Counted from the first letter of the stretch, positions 22,641 through 35,519 are shown. The stretch is 64,000 nt of DNA from Castanea sativa (GCF_040712315.1 NC_134024.1:26589158-26653157); one strand, 5' to 3'. The notes: generated by a model from the sequence alone, not told the origin. Program-made: numbers and translations.

Positions 22641-24411
22641 TATTTAATCCTAAAATGTAGTGTTTTAATGAAAAAATTTAGCCATGTACTACACATCGAT
22701 AACAAAAAGTTAAAAAGAGCTTATAACTAAAATTTATTTAGAAACTAACATTTTTTTCTTTTATGGTAAAAGACTTTTTTTTTAGTGGTGTTGTTTTTGT
22801 TATTTTATTTATGACAGTCATCAAGTTGTATTTAATCCTAAAATTTAGCCATGTACTACACATCCATAACAAAAGGTTAAAAAGGGCTTATATTTACAAT
22901 TTAGCAACTACCAATTTTTTCTTTTACGGTAAAAGACTCAAATTTTTGTTGTTTTAATTTTTAGTTTTTTTGTTTTGTTAAGGAAAGGCCCTAGACGTAC
23001 ATTCACTCTTTTTTTTTTTAGTGGTGTTGTTGTTCTTTTATTTATGATAGTTATCAAGTCATACGTTTTATCCCCCCCCCCCCCCCCAAAAAAAAAAACT
23101 ACCACTATTTTGAAAAAAAAAAACATAAAACTATCCCACGTTCTATCCAAAAGAAACCTACACGGCCACCCTTTTTGTTTTCAAATTCAAAGTACAAAAA
23201 TAGTACAAATTTGTGGATAACTACACATTTAAAAGTTTATAAAAAAAAAAAAAAAAACTACACGTTTAAAAATTTCGGATTAAACTTTTTTTTTTTTAAT
23301 CCTATCCAAAAAACACTATCCGGCCACCCTTTTTTTTTCAAATTCAAAGTTAAAAAATAGCACACATTTGTGGATAATTACACGTACGTTTAAAAATTTT
23401 GGATAAAACTACTAGTCTCCCACGTTTTTTTAATGTATGATTTATACATGTGGGTTGAAATAACACTCCCTAAATTAAAAAATTTCCATTTAATCCTAAA
23501 ATGTTTTTTAATCCTAAAATTTAGCCATGTACTACACATCCATAACAAAAAGTTAAAACAACTTATATTTAAAATTTAGCAACTACCATGTTTTTTTCTT
23601 TTACGGTTCAATTCTCAATTTTAATCCTAAAATGTAGTGTTTTATTCCTAAAAGTTAGCCACTTACTACCCATGCATAACAAAAGTTAAAAAAGATTTTA
23701 AATTTCAAATATTTCAACTACCTTTAAAATTGAGAAAAAGGTACATAACATTTTTTTATAGAGTAGTAAATTCTTAATTATAAAAAAATGTTAATTGAAT
23801 TCCACATATAATTATATAAATGATAAATATAGTTTCTGTTACAAAAAAAATTTTTTTTACAAAAATTTCTTAGATAACAACCATTTCATGTGAGGTTTGA
23901 ATTATACAATAATTCTTGTAAAGGATCTCATCCGAACTTATCTAATAATATTCCATTCCAATGCCTCCTCAATGTAATTCAATAAATTTGTGCATATGTC
24001 AACCTGAGAGAGATAAAAAAGTTAGGGTTAAATATAAGATATTCATTATTTTGAATAAACCAAGCATTATAAATTAAATTTGAATTAATCAACAATGATG
24101 GGAAAGTAGATGAGAGATGAGGTTATTGGGTTAAATAGGAAAACCAATTACTGATACATTTTGAATGAGAAGTTAACTTTTATTATTTTTTATATTGGAA
24201 AACAAAGTAGCATGTAATATCCTCTAAAAAAAAGTAGTGTAAATTACATTAAAAAAAATTAAAAAAAAAAAAAAAAAACCCAAAAGGAGAGTTTGTGTTT
24301 GTTTTAAATTGGATAACCATTAACATGTTACATCAAATATATAATAATTTTTTTATAATAATAGTAACAAAAGCTGAAAGAAACATAGAATCTCATATCC
24401 TATTACACTTT

Positions 24412-24450
<39 letters not shown>

Positions 24451-24678
24451 CAGATTTTGGTAAAGTTCACCCCTGATTTCGTCTGCCTCTATCGATACTA
24501 GTAATGGTTTGTCACCCCCGTGATAAAACATAGACTCCAAAAACATAAATGTCGAAGTTTTTAGTGGAATAAAAAGAATTGTTATAAGAAATGAGAGTAG
24601 TGTAAAAACACCAAACCAGGTAGCAGGCATGTTCATTCTAAAAAAAAGAGAGTAGCAAGCGTGTCATTAAAGGTAATA
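22641..24678. repeat. AT-rich spacer built from dispersed 90-130-bp repeats
   Basis: Four diverged copies of a unit with TTTAGCCATGTACTACACAT and AGCAACTACCA words lie near 22648, 22831, 23513 and 23625. A second unit (GGCCACCCTTTTT ... CAAATTCAAAGT) is at about 23162 and 23310. A C14-A10 run is at about 23073-23098 and a T29 run at about 24415-24450. No gene or kinase remnant was found here. Confidence 0.55.
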
Positions 24679-24683
24679 GTTTG

Positions 24684-25250
24684 TGAAGGTGAATAAAAAT
24701 GAACATGACGGATCTAGGTGGTTGATGTGACGGTACAAGGGTGACGGATTAATAATGACAGCCAAGGGGGTCGGATCCACAGTGGATGGATAGATACAAC
24801 GCGGTAGCCATTGGTTTCAAGAACCCCTAAATAGGATTTACACTTTATGATTACGTCTGATATGGCTTTGCTTGATCTCCATGCAAGCGTGTATGAGAAG
24901 AATTCTTGCATCACACATTTAGCCTTGATTAAAGGATTCCTATAAGGAAAGAACTCTAGAAGGTATGTAAAAGGAAAGAGTTCCAATTTTATAAGGAAAG
25001 GACTTCATGGTCAAGGCACGGATGTTAACCCTACACTACTATAAATACCCTAAAAATCTCATAAATCAAGGTACGCATTATTGACTCAACTCTGGCACTC
25101 TAGGGTTGCGAAAGATTCTAATTTGACATTCGAAGGGTTTTTGGCCAGCACCACATCAGTCCTCTCTGTTAGGTCTTCTCTTTTCATTTTGTAGGTATTG
25201 TTTCGATTTGAAAGTGCGTGCAGCTTATTGGTGATTCTTCGGCATCATCA
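24684..25250 (+). repeat. TE2 5' LTR
   Basis: It begins TGAAGGTGAATAAAAATG and ends GGCATCATCA. A TATA-like element (CTATAAATACC) at about 25038 lies roughly 210 bp before the LTR end and probably drives the genomic transcript. The 3' partner is 34076-34643. Confidence 0.93.
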
Positions 25251-25252
25251 GT

Positions 25253-25270
25253 TGGCACCGTCTGTGGGAA
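25253..25270 (+). other. TE2 primer-binding site
   Basis: TGGCACCGTCTGTGGGAA starts two bases after the 5' LTR. TE3 has the closely similar TGGCGCCATCTGTGGGAA at the same place, which supports a shared primer tRNA. I could not assign the tRNA with certainty. Confidence 0.75.
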
Positions 25271-25316
25271 ATAGCAAGTGATCAGCCTTTGCTTTATCCC
25301 TGAGACAAAAAGTTGC

Positions 25317-27283
25317 ATGGTACTCACTCGATCGATGGTAACAACCAACAATCAAGGCGATGAACTGCACACTATGGCTTTGGAAAAGCAAGTCCAAACG
25401 CTCGCGGCAATAGTCGAATGCCTAACCAAGCAAAATCATGATTTGAAGGAGCAGTTGCGACAAAGGAATGCGCATCTCGGCACATAGGAGGAGGACCAGG
25501 AAGGAACAAGTGCTGATAGGAGAAATCAGGAAGTACTCGAAGGTAGCCACGCTCCGAGCAGACCGGAGATGCAGGGCACCAACCGACCATCTTTCTCGGA
25601 CACTCTCCCTCCTCACAAAGCCGTTGAGGTGTAGATGATGAGGGAATAGATTGATGTGATGATGAATGCCCTCAAGGGTCGAGTGTCCAGCGACCTCAAT
25701 GACTTGGTCTAGTGAACCGATTCGCCTTTCACAGTACTTGTTAGTTCATGCCCCCTTTCCCCACAGTTTTGCATGCCTTAGGTGGAGAGTTATGATGGGT
25801 CCAAGGACCCGTAAGATCACCTGGAATCTTTCAAGACGATGATGCACCTTCAAGGTGTGCCAGATGAGATCATGTGCAGGCCCTTCCCCACTATGTTGAA
25901 AGGACCTGCAAGGATATGGTACAGCAGACTGACGCCGAATTCGATCAGCACTTTCAAGGAGTTAGGCGCTCAATTCGTTTCGCACTTTATTGGAGGCCAC
26001 CGATACAAGAAGTCCACAGCCTGTTTGATGAGTATTAAGCAAATGGAAGACGAGACGCTAAGGTCATACATATTCCGCTTCTACAAAGAGGCTCTCTCGA
26101 TAGACGAAGCGGATGACAAGATACTGGTAGCAGCTTTCACAAACGGGCTGCAAAAGGGTAAGTTCTTATTTTCCATATATAAGAATGACCCGAAGACAAT
26201 GTCAGATGTGCTCTACAGGGCAACGAAGTACATGAACGTAGAAGATGCATTGCTGGCCCGAGAGGAAAAGCCTAGAAAACGAGAAAGGCATTAAGACACA
26301 CGATCAAATAAGGGACGGAAGATGGCTAGAATTGGAGAGCGACGGGAAGATCGGCAACCTAAACCACCCGGGGGAAGATTCATGAACTTCACCCCTCTCA
26401 CAGCCCCAATCGACCAAGTATTAATGCACATCAAAGATGAAGGAACCCTGATGTTTCCTGGCAAGCTGAAGGGAGATTAGAACAAGAGGCCAAAGGACAG
26501 ATACTGCCATTTTCATGGCGATCATGGCCACGACACAATGGATTGTTATGACTTAAAATAGCAAATTGAAGCCTTCATTAGGAAAGGAAGGTTGCAGAGG
26601 TTTGTAAGGAAGGAAAGAATGGATCAACTCCAGGAACAAAACCCCCGACGGGAAAACGAGCGTCCCAGACCACCTGTAGGAGACATATGGATGATTGTAG
26701 GGGGCACTACTTTTGCAGGGTCATCTAAAAAGGCCCGAATGGCGCAAATTGATAACCTCAGCATCGGATTTTCAGAAGAAAATGCGCGACGCCTTCACCA
26801 CCCATATGATGACGCGCTTGTCCTCAGCATACGGGCAGGGGACTACAACATGCATCGAGTTTTGGTTAATAACGGAAGCTCAGCGGATATCCTCTACTTC
26901 CCTGCATTCTAGCAAATGGGGATTGGTAGAGAACGACGGATCCCAACAAATGCACCACTCGTTTGTTTCGAAGGAACAAGGGTCTACCCTTTGGGCATCG
27001 TCACGTTGTTTGTGACAGTCAGAGACTACCCTTAGCAAATAACCAAGGATGTAGTTTTTCTTGTGGTCGACTGCTCTTCTGCCTATAACGCCATCCTCGG
27101 ATGGCCTACACTCAATGCATGGAAGGCTGTAACCTTAACCTACCATTTAATGGTCAAATTCCCTATCAAATACAGAGTTGGAGAGTTGCACGGAAATCAG
27201 GTGGCCGCACGAGAATTCTACGTCGCCATGATGGAAATGGACGAACACCTACAAGCAATGAACATCAGGAATAGTGAACGGTA
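25317..27283 (+). pseudogene. TE2 gag and protease
   Basis: Gag begins at ATG 25317 (MVLTRSMVTTNN), with a coiled-coil-like QVQTLAAIVECLTKQNHDL segment. The capsid core at 25839-26294 has HLQGVPDEIMCRPFPTML, ARIWYSRL and FIGGHRYKKSTACLMSIKQ. A zinc-knuckle-like YCHFHGDHGHDTMDCYDLK sits at about 26500. Protease follows: RVLVNNGSSADILYFPAF, where the catalytic D[ST]GSS reads NNGSS. The frame is interrupted by many stops, including TAG at 26910-26912 directly after ILYFPAF. All blocks are in one frame, so point mutations rather than indels broke it. Confidence 0.85.
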
Positions 27284-27292
27284 GCAGAACCG

Positions 27293-29150
27293 GTGAAAGA
27301 GTTAGAAGAAGTACACCTCGACGATTCTAGGCCCAAACGGACCACAAGAATTGGCACCTTGGCCAACCAAACAGTCCAACAAGTGCTTACAGTATTCCTC
27401 AAGGAAAACCAAGATGTTTTTGCATGGAGTCATGAGGACATGCCAGGGATTGACCCGTCGGTCATGGTCCACAAGTTGAACATATCACCCTTATTCTCTC
27501 CTGTCCGACAGAAGAAGCGAGTATTCGCCCCAAAACGAGATTGAGCCATAGTTGAGGAAGTACAGAAGTTACAAGAAGCAAACTTCATACGCGAAGTGTA
27601 CTACCCGGATTGGTTGGTAAATGTAGTAATGGTCAAGAAGGCCAATGGAAAGTGGAGAATATGTGTCGACGTCACGGATCTGAATAGGGTTTGCCCTAAG
27701 GATAGTTACCCACTCCCGCGTATTCACACCTTAGTAGATTCCACCGTAAGACACGAACTCTTGAGCTTCATGGATGCCTTCTCCGACTACAACCAAATTA
27801 AATTGGATGAGGTTGATCAAGAAAAAACCTCGTTCGTAACGAGTCAGGGGCTTTTTTGCTACAAAGTAATGCCTTTTGGGCTTAAAAATGCCAGACCCAC
27901 ATATCAGAGATTGATGAACAAGATGTTCACGTACCAAATTGGCAGAAACGTGCAGGTTTACGTAGATGATATGTTGGTGAAAAACATTCGGGAGTCCGAT
28001 CACATGAGCGACCTCCAGGAGACTTTCAATACTCTTCGATCATACAAAATGAAGCTGAATCCGAGCAAGTGTGCGTTCGGGGTAACTGCAGGAAAATTCT
28101 TGGGATTTATGGTATCCCAGAGGGGCATTGAAGTCAACCTAGAGAAGGTGAAGGCGATCATGGAACTATCTCCTCCAAGGACAGTAAAGGAAGTACAAAG
28201 TTTGAACGGCAAGATAGCAGCCTTGAACAGATTCGTATCAAGGGCGACGGAAAAATGCCTCCCCTTCTTTTGCACACTGAAAAGATCATTTGAATGGACA
28301 GACGAGTGCCAAAAGGCATTTGAAGATTTAAAGGTGTATCTCTCCGCTCCGCCGTTGCTCAGCCCATCTATGCAGGGGGAAAAATTGTTCTTGTACCTTG
28401 TCATCTCCTCAGCGGCGGTCAGTGCAGCTCTTATTAGAGAAGAAGATAAGGTACAAAGGCCCGTGTATTTTATAAGCCAGGCACTAAGAGGAGCAGAAGA
28501 AAGGTACCCTCAGATGGAAAAACTCGCATTCGCACTAGTGACCGTAGCACGGAAACTCAAACCATACTTTCAAGTGCATACCATAAATGTCTTGATAGAT
28601 AAACCCTTACGAAAAACAATGAGTAGCCCCGAAGCTGCTGGACGTATGGCGTTATAGGCGATCGAGCTGAGTGAGTTCGATATTCGATATCAACCACGGG
28701 TAGCCGTGAAAGGACAGATATTGGCAGACTTCATCGCTAAATTCACTATCATAAAAGACCAGGGGGCAGAGGAGACGCCCATGTGGAGAGTCCATACAGA
28801 CGGATCTTCCAATAAACATGCTGGAGGTGCCGGAGTTGTACTCCACACCCTGGAGGGAGATAAGATCTAATGCATGATCCATCTGGACCGCTACCACCAA
28901 CAACGAGGAGGAATACGAGGCCTTGATAGCAAGACTGGACTTGGCAATAGCTGCAGGAGCTAAGAGTATGGTCGTATACTTCGATTCTCAAGTCATGACT
29001 AGCCAGGTTAACGGAAGCTATGAGTGCAAGAATGAAAGGATGAAAAGGTATCTTGAAGAAGTGAAGGGTCAAACGAATAACCTCCAAATCAAGGTGGTTC
29101 AAATCCCAAGGGAGGAGAATTGAGATGCTGACCGACTCGCAAAAGCAGCT
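27293..29150 (+). pseudogene. TE2 reverse transcriptase and tandem RNase H
   Basis: RT runs from VFAWSHEDMPGIDPSVMVHKL through WRICVDVTDLNRVCPKDSYP to the catalytic YVDDMLVKN (about 27960). RT-linked RNase H follows (FLYLVISSAAVSAALIREED). A 353-codon stretch is open at 27596-28657. The second RNase H starts MWRVHTDGSSNKHAGGAGVV (about 28780) and continues in another frame from 28923. Breaks are TGA 27542, TAG 28655, TAA near 28868, a frameshift near 28880 and TGA 29121. Tandem RNase H places it in the Tat lineage. Confidence 0.9.
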
Positions 29151-29162
29151 TCAGCCGAACCT

Positions 29163-30484
29163 ATGATCATCCCCAACCAGGTATTATCCTTCGTCCAGCT
29201 CTCATCATTATTAGATGGCACTAGCATGCAGGAGGTAAGCAATGAGCATTGTTGGACGGCTCCAATAGCGGCGTATCTCAAGGATGGCAAGCTACCAGAC
29301 AACAAAGAGGACGCAAGGAAGTTGAAGGTTAAAGCTGCCCGGTTTGTTTTGATTAAAGACATCCTATACAAAAGAGGATTCTCCCGACCATACCTAAGAT
29401 GCCTCAGCCACGAAGAAGTGGACTACGTGATGAGGGAGGTCCATGAAGGAGTTTACAAAAACCATTCTGGATCAAGGTCTTTGGTGCACAAGCTACTCCG
29501 TGCAGGATACTACTGGCCAACAATGCAGAAGGATACCCACACATACGTCAGAGCTTGCGACAAGTGCCAACGATTTGGCAATTTCATAAGGCAACCAAAG
29601 GAAGAACTCACCCCTATGATGGCCCCATGGCCATTCGCACAATGGGGATTAGACATCATGGGTCCGTTCCCAACAGCGGTAAGGCAGCTAAAGTTCTTAG
29701 TAGTTGGCATTGACTACTTCACCAAATGGGTGGAAGCAGAAGCTCTAGCCACTATCACGAAGAAGAATATCCGTAGTTTTGTATGGAGAAGTATTATTTG
29801 CAGGTATGGAATTCCGAGGGTGCTGGTTTTGGACAACGGAAAACAATTCGACAACGACACATTCAGAGACTTTTGTTCCCAGCTTGGGATCAAGAATCAC
29901 TACTCGTCACCCGCCCACCCGCAGGCTAATGGACAGGTTGAAGTCACGAACCGGTCTTACTTAAGATTATCAAGACCCGGCTCGAGGGGGCAAAGGGCAT
30001 ATGGTCGGAAGAATTACCAAGTGTTTTATGGGCATACAGGACAACGGCGAGAACATCAACAGGGGAAATGCCGTTTCGATTGGTGTATGGTAGTGAGGCC
30101 GTCATATTGGTAGAAGTAGGTCTAACAAGCTACCCGGTGGAGAATTACAACAAAAGCAAAAATGACGAACAGATGCGCTTACAGCTCGATCTTGTGGACG
30201 AAGTCAGGGCTGCAGCAGAGCAGAGGCTAATGCGATACCAGGACCTGATGGCAAAGCATTACAACTCCAAGGTCAGGCACAGGGACATCCAGGTGGAAGA
30301 TCTGGTTTTAAGAAGAGTACTCGGAGCTACAAAAGATGCCTCCCAAGGGAAGGTAGGACCTAACTGGGAAGGACCATACAGGATCATTTCATGGCATAGG
30401 AAGGGAACGTACTACTTAGAGACAGTAGACGGAAAAAAGCTGAGTCATCCATGGAACACGGAGCACCTGAAGAAGTACTACTAG
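29163..30484 (+). pseudogene. TE2 integrase
   Basis: The zinc-binding domain shows HEGVYKNHSGSRSLVHKLL then CDKCQRF. The catalytic triad appears intact by position: WGLDIMGPFP (D), LDNGKQFDN (D) and ANGQVEVTNRS (E). A frameshift near 30000 separates the core from the C-terminal part at 30068-30484 (GKVGPNWEGPYRIISWH, ending HPWNTEHLKKYY). The N-terminal 316-codon frame is otherwise open, so the damage is recent. Confidence 0.9.
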
Positions 30485-30681
30485 TAGACGAATGACAAAG
30501 ACAACAGCAACATTTACCTCCTCATTTCCAGTTTATTTTTTCTAGTAGTAAGTTATAGTTTTTATTCCCAACAAGTACTTTTAGAGCCAAAAGGCGTTTT
30601 TCTTATTTTCTATGAACAATAGTCTACCCATCCATTATAATAAGAGGAGTTTATTAAGAGCATATGAAATATATTTTACTC

Positions 30682-31236
30682 AAAATCTACCAAGTCCACA
30701 CAGTGGACGGATCATCCAACAAGGATGAAAATTTATCAAGTCCACACAGTGGATGGATCATCCAAGAAGGATGAAAATTTATCGAGTCCACACAGTAGAC
30801 AGATCATCCAAGAAGGATGAAAATTTACCGAGTCCACACAGTGGACGGATCATCCGAGAAGAATAAAAATTTATTGAGTCCACACAGTGGACGGATCATC
30901 CGAGAAGGATGAAAATTTACCGAGTCCACACAGTGGACGGATCGTCCAACAAGGATGAAAATTTATCAAGTTCACACAGTAGACGGATCATATTTTCATC
31001 AAGTCCACGCAGTGGACGAATCATCCAAGAAGGATGAAAATTTATCAAGTCCACACAGTGGAAGGATGAAAATTTATCAAGTCCACACAGTGGACGAATC
31101 ATCCAAGAAGGATGAAAATTTACCAAGTCCACACAGTGGACGGATCATCCAGCTAGCATGAAAATTTATCAAGTCCACACAGTAGACGGATCATCCAAGA
31201 AGGATGAAAATTTATCAAGGCCACACAGCAGACGGA
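30682..31236. repeat. TE2 minisatellite, about 12 units of 46 bp with a palindromic core
   Basis: The unit contains AAGTCCACACAGTGGACGGA followed by TCATCCAAGAAGGATG and AAAATTTATC. The core GTCCAC-ACA-GTGGAC is a perfect hairpin in many copies. Some units are shortened to about 30 bp. The array sits just after the pol stop and before the antisense gene. Reading frames through it are artefacts of the repeat. Confidence 0.9.
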
Positions 31237-31459
31237 CCATCTCAGGACCACGTTCATTAAAATGATATAGTGAACGGGTCATTAAAAACAAGATAAGAAT
31301 TTCTGGTTGAAGGATAAGAATCAACATGGACGGCCAAAAGAAGACAGATTCATTGAAAATTAGTCAAAGCTCTAACAAAATATAACAAGCAAATGACAAC
31401 GGTTGGAATTAGCTGTTCTCCCATACAATTCTGATATTTAAAATAAAAATAAATACATG

Positions 31460-33621
31460 TTATTCCTGAACCATAACGGTATCCTCGTTAACATCAGAGC
31501 CTTTGGGTAAAGGTTGACAGGCGTCATCCTCAACGGGTCCTTTTTCACCAACCTTTGGGGCCTCGTCATCACCAGGACCTTCGCCAAAAAGCTCATGTGT
31601 CCCTTCAGAGTCGACGAGGTGGGCAGGGGTCTGACCCTCGGTGTCTATATTGATATGAGAAAGGTTCAAATCAGGAAACGAAGCCTTCACCTGACGAAGA
31701 CAATCTTGAAATCTGTCACCAAAGGAGGAACCCATTCGGCCAAGAGGGCGTCAGAATCTCGGTATTCCTTTACAACATCAATCTTGGCTTGACGGATGTT
31801 GTCTTCATTAGCTATCATCGTCTCCCTCAGTAACTCCACCTCTTTTTCCAGATTTTCACGAGCCTGCTCGGACAGCTTTAGCTTCTGTTCATGACGAAGC
31901 TTCTAGAGCTTCAACTCATCAAGCTCCTCCGCCGTTGCCTTAGACTTTTTGCGGACACGTTCCAACGTCCTCTCGTGAGCAAGGTACCGGGTCCATTAGT
32001 CCCTTAGCCGTCACGAAGGCCTGAACCAACAATATATAAGCAAAAAATTAAAAACATGACGAAACAAGTAAAGCGACGGGTACTGACCTAAGTAAGACTA
32101 AATAAGCAGGTCTCCCCCATTGCCTCCGTCGCATGATTGCCTAGGTCTTCGTAATCCTCCTCTTTGATGATAGAAGTTAATTGACTAAGGGCGTACTGTG
32201 AATCCTCGCGAAGCAAGACGGGGGGACTTCTCTTTGACAGGGTCAGGATTTACCATCAGACCCTTACCCTTACCTATCCCTAGCTTAGGGGGCAACTTCG
32301 TCACACCGGAGCCTTGACTAAAAGGCAATCTCATCACCAGCTTTTGTTTCTTGCTGTGACGGTCAACCTTTTCAGCTAGTAGCCTTTTTGCAGACGGATG
32401 AAAAGAACCCGGCTTGGTAGGAAGGTCAACACCTTGTTTTCTCTTAAGAGCTTGTTGCTTGATAAGAGCTCTTCTCCTAGCATCATCCATTTCTACAAAA
32501 AGTAGATGGGTGAAAACAATGTTACGCGACAAAGCAACGGTTGAGGGTTAAAAGACTTACGCTTACGTATTCTTGAGTCGTATTGACGGGCAGCAGCTGT
32601 AGGTTCTAGACCGTCACAATACCAATGCAGGGTGTCCAAGGTGACGAGCTTTATCCAAGTCCTCTCCGACAACTTGGTGGTCTGGAAGATTTTTTCTAAA
32701 AAGCCAAATTGTTCTATGGTAATAGGTGGACGATCCCTAGCTGCAAAACTGAACGGTTAGAATAACTTCAATACCTCATAAAAACTTGTAAAGTAAGACG
32801 AGGCTCATACCGGACGGAGGCATTATCCCCCAAGTTTTATCCACCGGCATGTATTCGTGATCATCAAGATGACACATCCAATCATCTCCCTAAAGGAAGA
32901 AGTATCGACCCTTCTAGTTACGATTGGAGTTTGGGGTCTTGGACACTAGCTTAAGCACCGGACTCCTCGACATAAAGTTATACATACCCTTCGACTTGGT
33001 AATCTCAGACGGACGATAACAATGAAAGAACTCTTCCACTGTCAACCGTCTCACCCCGTCAGACATTACACCATACAAGACCTCAACGCTTAGGAAAACT
33101 CTCCAAGCATTTGGTGAGATTTGACTAACGGCCAAACCTAAGTACTGAAGAAGACGACGGTGCAAACCACTTAATGGGAATCAAAGGCCCACTTTAAGCA
33201 TCTGCTCATACACACCAACGTCTTCAAGACCCTTGTAATAGCACTTCTCCGACTTAAAAGGTAGACAAATGGGAATGTTATCAAGTATCTGATATTTCTG
33301 CCTAAGTGTAGTGAAGTGTGGCTACTTGATGCTGGAGATGAAATCAATCACCGTCCACAGAGGAAGCATGACAAATTCCCTAAAACTATCAGGGCCTATG
33401 ACGGACTGAATCGGTGGATCTATACCGTCTAAGTCATCATTCGAGTCATACTCTGACTTGTCCTCATCCTGCCCTTCATCTTCCACAATGGAAGGAGAGC
33501 TGGCTGATGGTTCTCTCTCCTTGCTAGAGGTGTCTTGGTCTGCTTGACCTGACGGGAACACCTCTTTGTAGCCCACTCCCTCGCGGACATAAGACTGACC
33601 AATTGACACCTCACTAGACAT
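31460..33621 (-). pseudogene. TE2 antisense extra gene, Transposase_28-like (putative gypsy-type)
   Basis: Minus-strand pieces in order: MSSEVSIGQSY start (33621) and an acidic N-terminus; then FPLSGLHRRLLQYLGLAVS and QISPNAWRVFLSVEVLYG with LTVEEFFHCYRPSEI (33165-32914), resembling the Transposase_28 / putative gypsy-type domain found in antisense frames of plant retroelements; then MDDARRRALIKQQALKRKQG (32486 downward), basic; then a charged coiled-coil-like stretch, and an acidic tail (31735-31460). Non-coding gaps with probable introns and a few stops separate them. It is oriented against gag-pol. Molecular function is unknown despite the domain name. Confidence 0.65.
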
Positions 33622-33874
33622 CTGACACCTACATATGATGGGTAAAGGAAACCTAAGACTCTAGATCTATACTGACGACGGACCAACATGCGAAATAAAG
33701 AACAAGAATTAACAAGCGAAGAAGATACTCACAGATGGACGATGTCAAAAGGCGACGGACAAGCTGAAAGGATGGCGAATTTCAAGTTCTTGAGGCGACA
33801 AATCACACAAAGTAGATGGTTGCGCTTTGATCAGCAAAAAATTTTCCAAAGTGTAAAAGTGAAAAGGATGGACA

Positions 33875-33884
33875 GTATATATAG
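33875..33884 (-). promoter_or_regulatory. TATA box for TE2 antisense gene
   Basis: CTATATATAC on the minus strand lies about 250 bp before the presumed ATG at 33621. TE3 has a TATA box in the equivalent position, which supports a dedicated antisense promoter. The transcription start has not been located. Confidence 0.55.
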
Positions 33885-34075
33885 AGGGAACGGTGTGGTA
33901 AACGAAGGGGATATCGATTCCAACAAACTACCAGTGGAATACCACCACGTGTCCCTAGTACATTTATGATTGTTCCAACGTGTCCATCAAAACAATCCTA
34001 TCATAAGTCAAAACTAACCATCATTCCATAAGACCGCAGAGGAAAGTTGACGGCCTCATGGAATGAGGGGGCAAC

Positions 34076-34643
34076 TGAAGGTGAATAAAAATGAACATGA
34101 CAGATCTAGGTGGTTGATGTGACGGTACAAAGGTGATGGATTGATAATGACAGCCAAGGGGGTCGGATCCACAGTGGATGGACAGATACAACGCGGTAGC
34201 CATTGGTTCCAAGAACCCCTAAATAGGATTTACACTTTATGATTACGTCTGATATGGCTTTGCTTGATCTCTATGCAAGCGTGTATGAGAAGAATTCTTG
34301 CATCACACGTTTAGCCTTGATCAAAGGATTCCTATAAGGAAAAGAACTCTAGAAGGTATGTAAAAGGAAAGAGTTCCAATTTTATAAGGAAAGGACTTCA
34401 TGGTCAAGGCACGGATGTTAACCTTACACTACTATAAATACCCTAAAAACCTCATAAATCAAGGTACGCATTATTGACTCAACTTTGGCACTCTAGGGTT
34501 ACGAAAGATTCTAACTTGACCTTCGGAGGGTTTTTGGTCGGCACCACACCGGTGCTCTCTGTTAGGTCTTCTCTTTTCGTTTTGTAGGTATTGTTTCGAT
34601 TTGGGAGTGCGTGCAGCTTATTGGTGATTTTTCAGCATCATCA
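34076..34643 (+). repeat. TE2 3' LTR, preceded by polypurine tract
   Basis: It begins TGAAGGTGAATAAAAATG and ends CAGCATCATCA. Directly upstream is GAATGAGGGGGCAAC (34061-34075), the PPT. The target duplication GTTTG follows at 34644. Confidence 0.93.
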
Positions 34644-34648
34644 GTTTG

Positions 34649-35354
34649 TTATCACAGAAGCGTAATTCCTATAAATAAATAAAAAATGTAAACTCCTATA
34701 TGTAAATAAATAAACCAAGTAGCGTAATTCCCTTAAAAAATATACCGTAAATTCCAAAAAAAAAACTCAAAAAATAGTTTGCGTTTAATTCTAGCCAAAA
34801 CTAAAAAAGAATGAGCCCTTACCAAGATACTTTTTCAAGTAGCCAATTCAAGCACAAAACCTCCTATTTGAAATTCAAAGTCAACCATAGGTAATAAGCC
34901 ACCGTCAAACACCCTTGAATCCCTAATCACATTCACCCACATGTAAATACTCCTCAAACTATGAATACTTGGCAGCCATGGCAGGTAAGAACTCAAATAA
35001 AGTCAATGATAAACAAAAGAAAAGAAAATAAAATAAAAAGGAACTTGCAAAAGATAGAACCTGAAAAGTTGTTGGAGTCTCTGATAGTATCTTTTTGAAT
35101 GTTTAGAAACCAAATCTAAAAGTAGAAGAAAAAGAAAGGAGGATGTAGAGCTAAACTAAATGTCTTCAATTTGAAGAAGAATGAGAGATAAAAAGTGAAA
35201 TAGAAACTGGCAAAGCTTACATGAGTTTGTGGGTCTTAAGATGTAGGAGTTTTAATTTACATATGTATCCCTGTTAGTTAAAAACTTGTAAGTGGGTATG
35301 ATAAGGGTATTTTAGGCATCAAAATTGAAGAATCCAAATAGTAAAGATACTTAC
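34649..35354. other. AT-rich remnant, probably WAK intron
   Basis: No coding exon or transposon protein is seen between TE2 and the WAK calcium-EGF exon. On the minus strand this would be the intron leading to a kinase exon, but no kinase motif is present here or on the far side of TE2. Confidence 0.45.
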
Positions 35355-35519
35355 CAACCGCAAGGTGAATAGCTACTGATGATTGATCAGAGACACATGC
35401 CGTGCTCTCCAAATGGTATCCATTGATGCACAAACATTCATAACTTTCGGGTTTATTAACACAAATTTGTGTTTGTCCATGCAATTATTGATCTCTTTAC
35501 ATTCGTCAATTTCTGCTGT

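Larger units (their letters stand above)
24684..34643 (+). mobile_element. TE2: complete-length Tat-lineage Ty3/gypsy retrotransposon
   Basis: Two LTRs of 567 and 568 bp (24684-25250 and 34076-34643) flank about 8.8 kb, and the element is bracketed by a perfect 5-bp target duplication GTTTG (24679-24683 and 34644-34648). The inside holds a PBS, gag, protease, RT, two RNase H domains, integrase, a palindromic minisatellite, a minus-strand extra gene and a PPT. By eye the LTRs differ at about 26 substitutions plus one indel, near 95% identity, mostly transitions, so this is the youngest of the three Tat elements whose age can be judged. Gag-pol has several stops and two frameshifts, so it is non-autonomous now. 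Confidence 0.95.

Noticed and set aside
30917..31161. Repetitive 68-71 residue frames in both directions
   Set aside because: They are readings of the 46-bp TE2 minisatellite and lack support as proteins.
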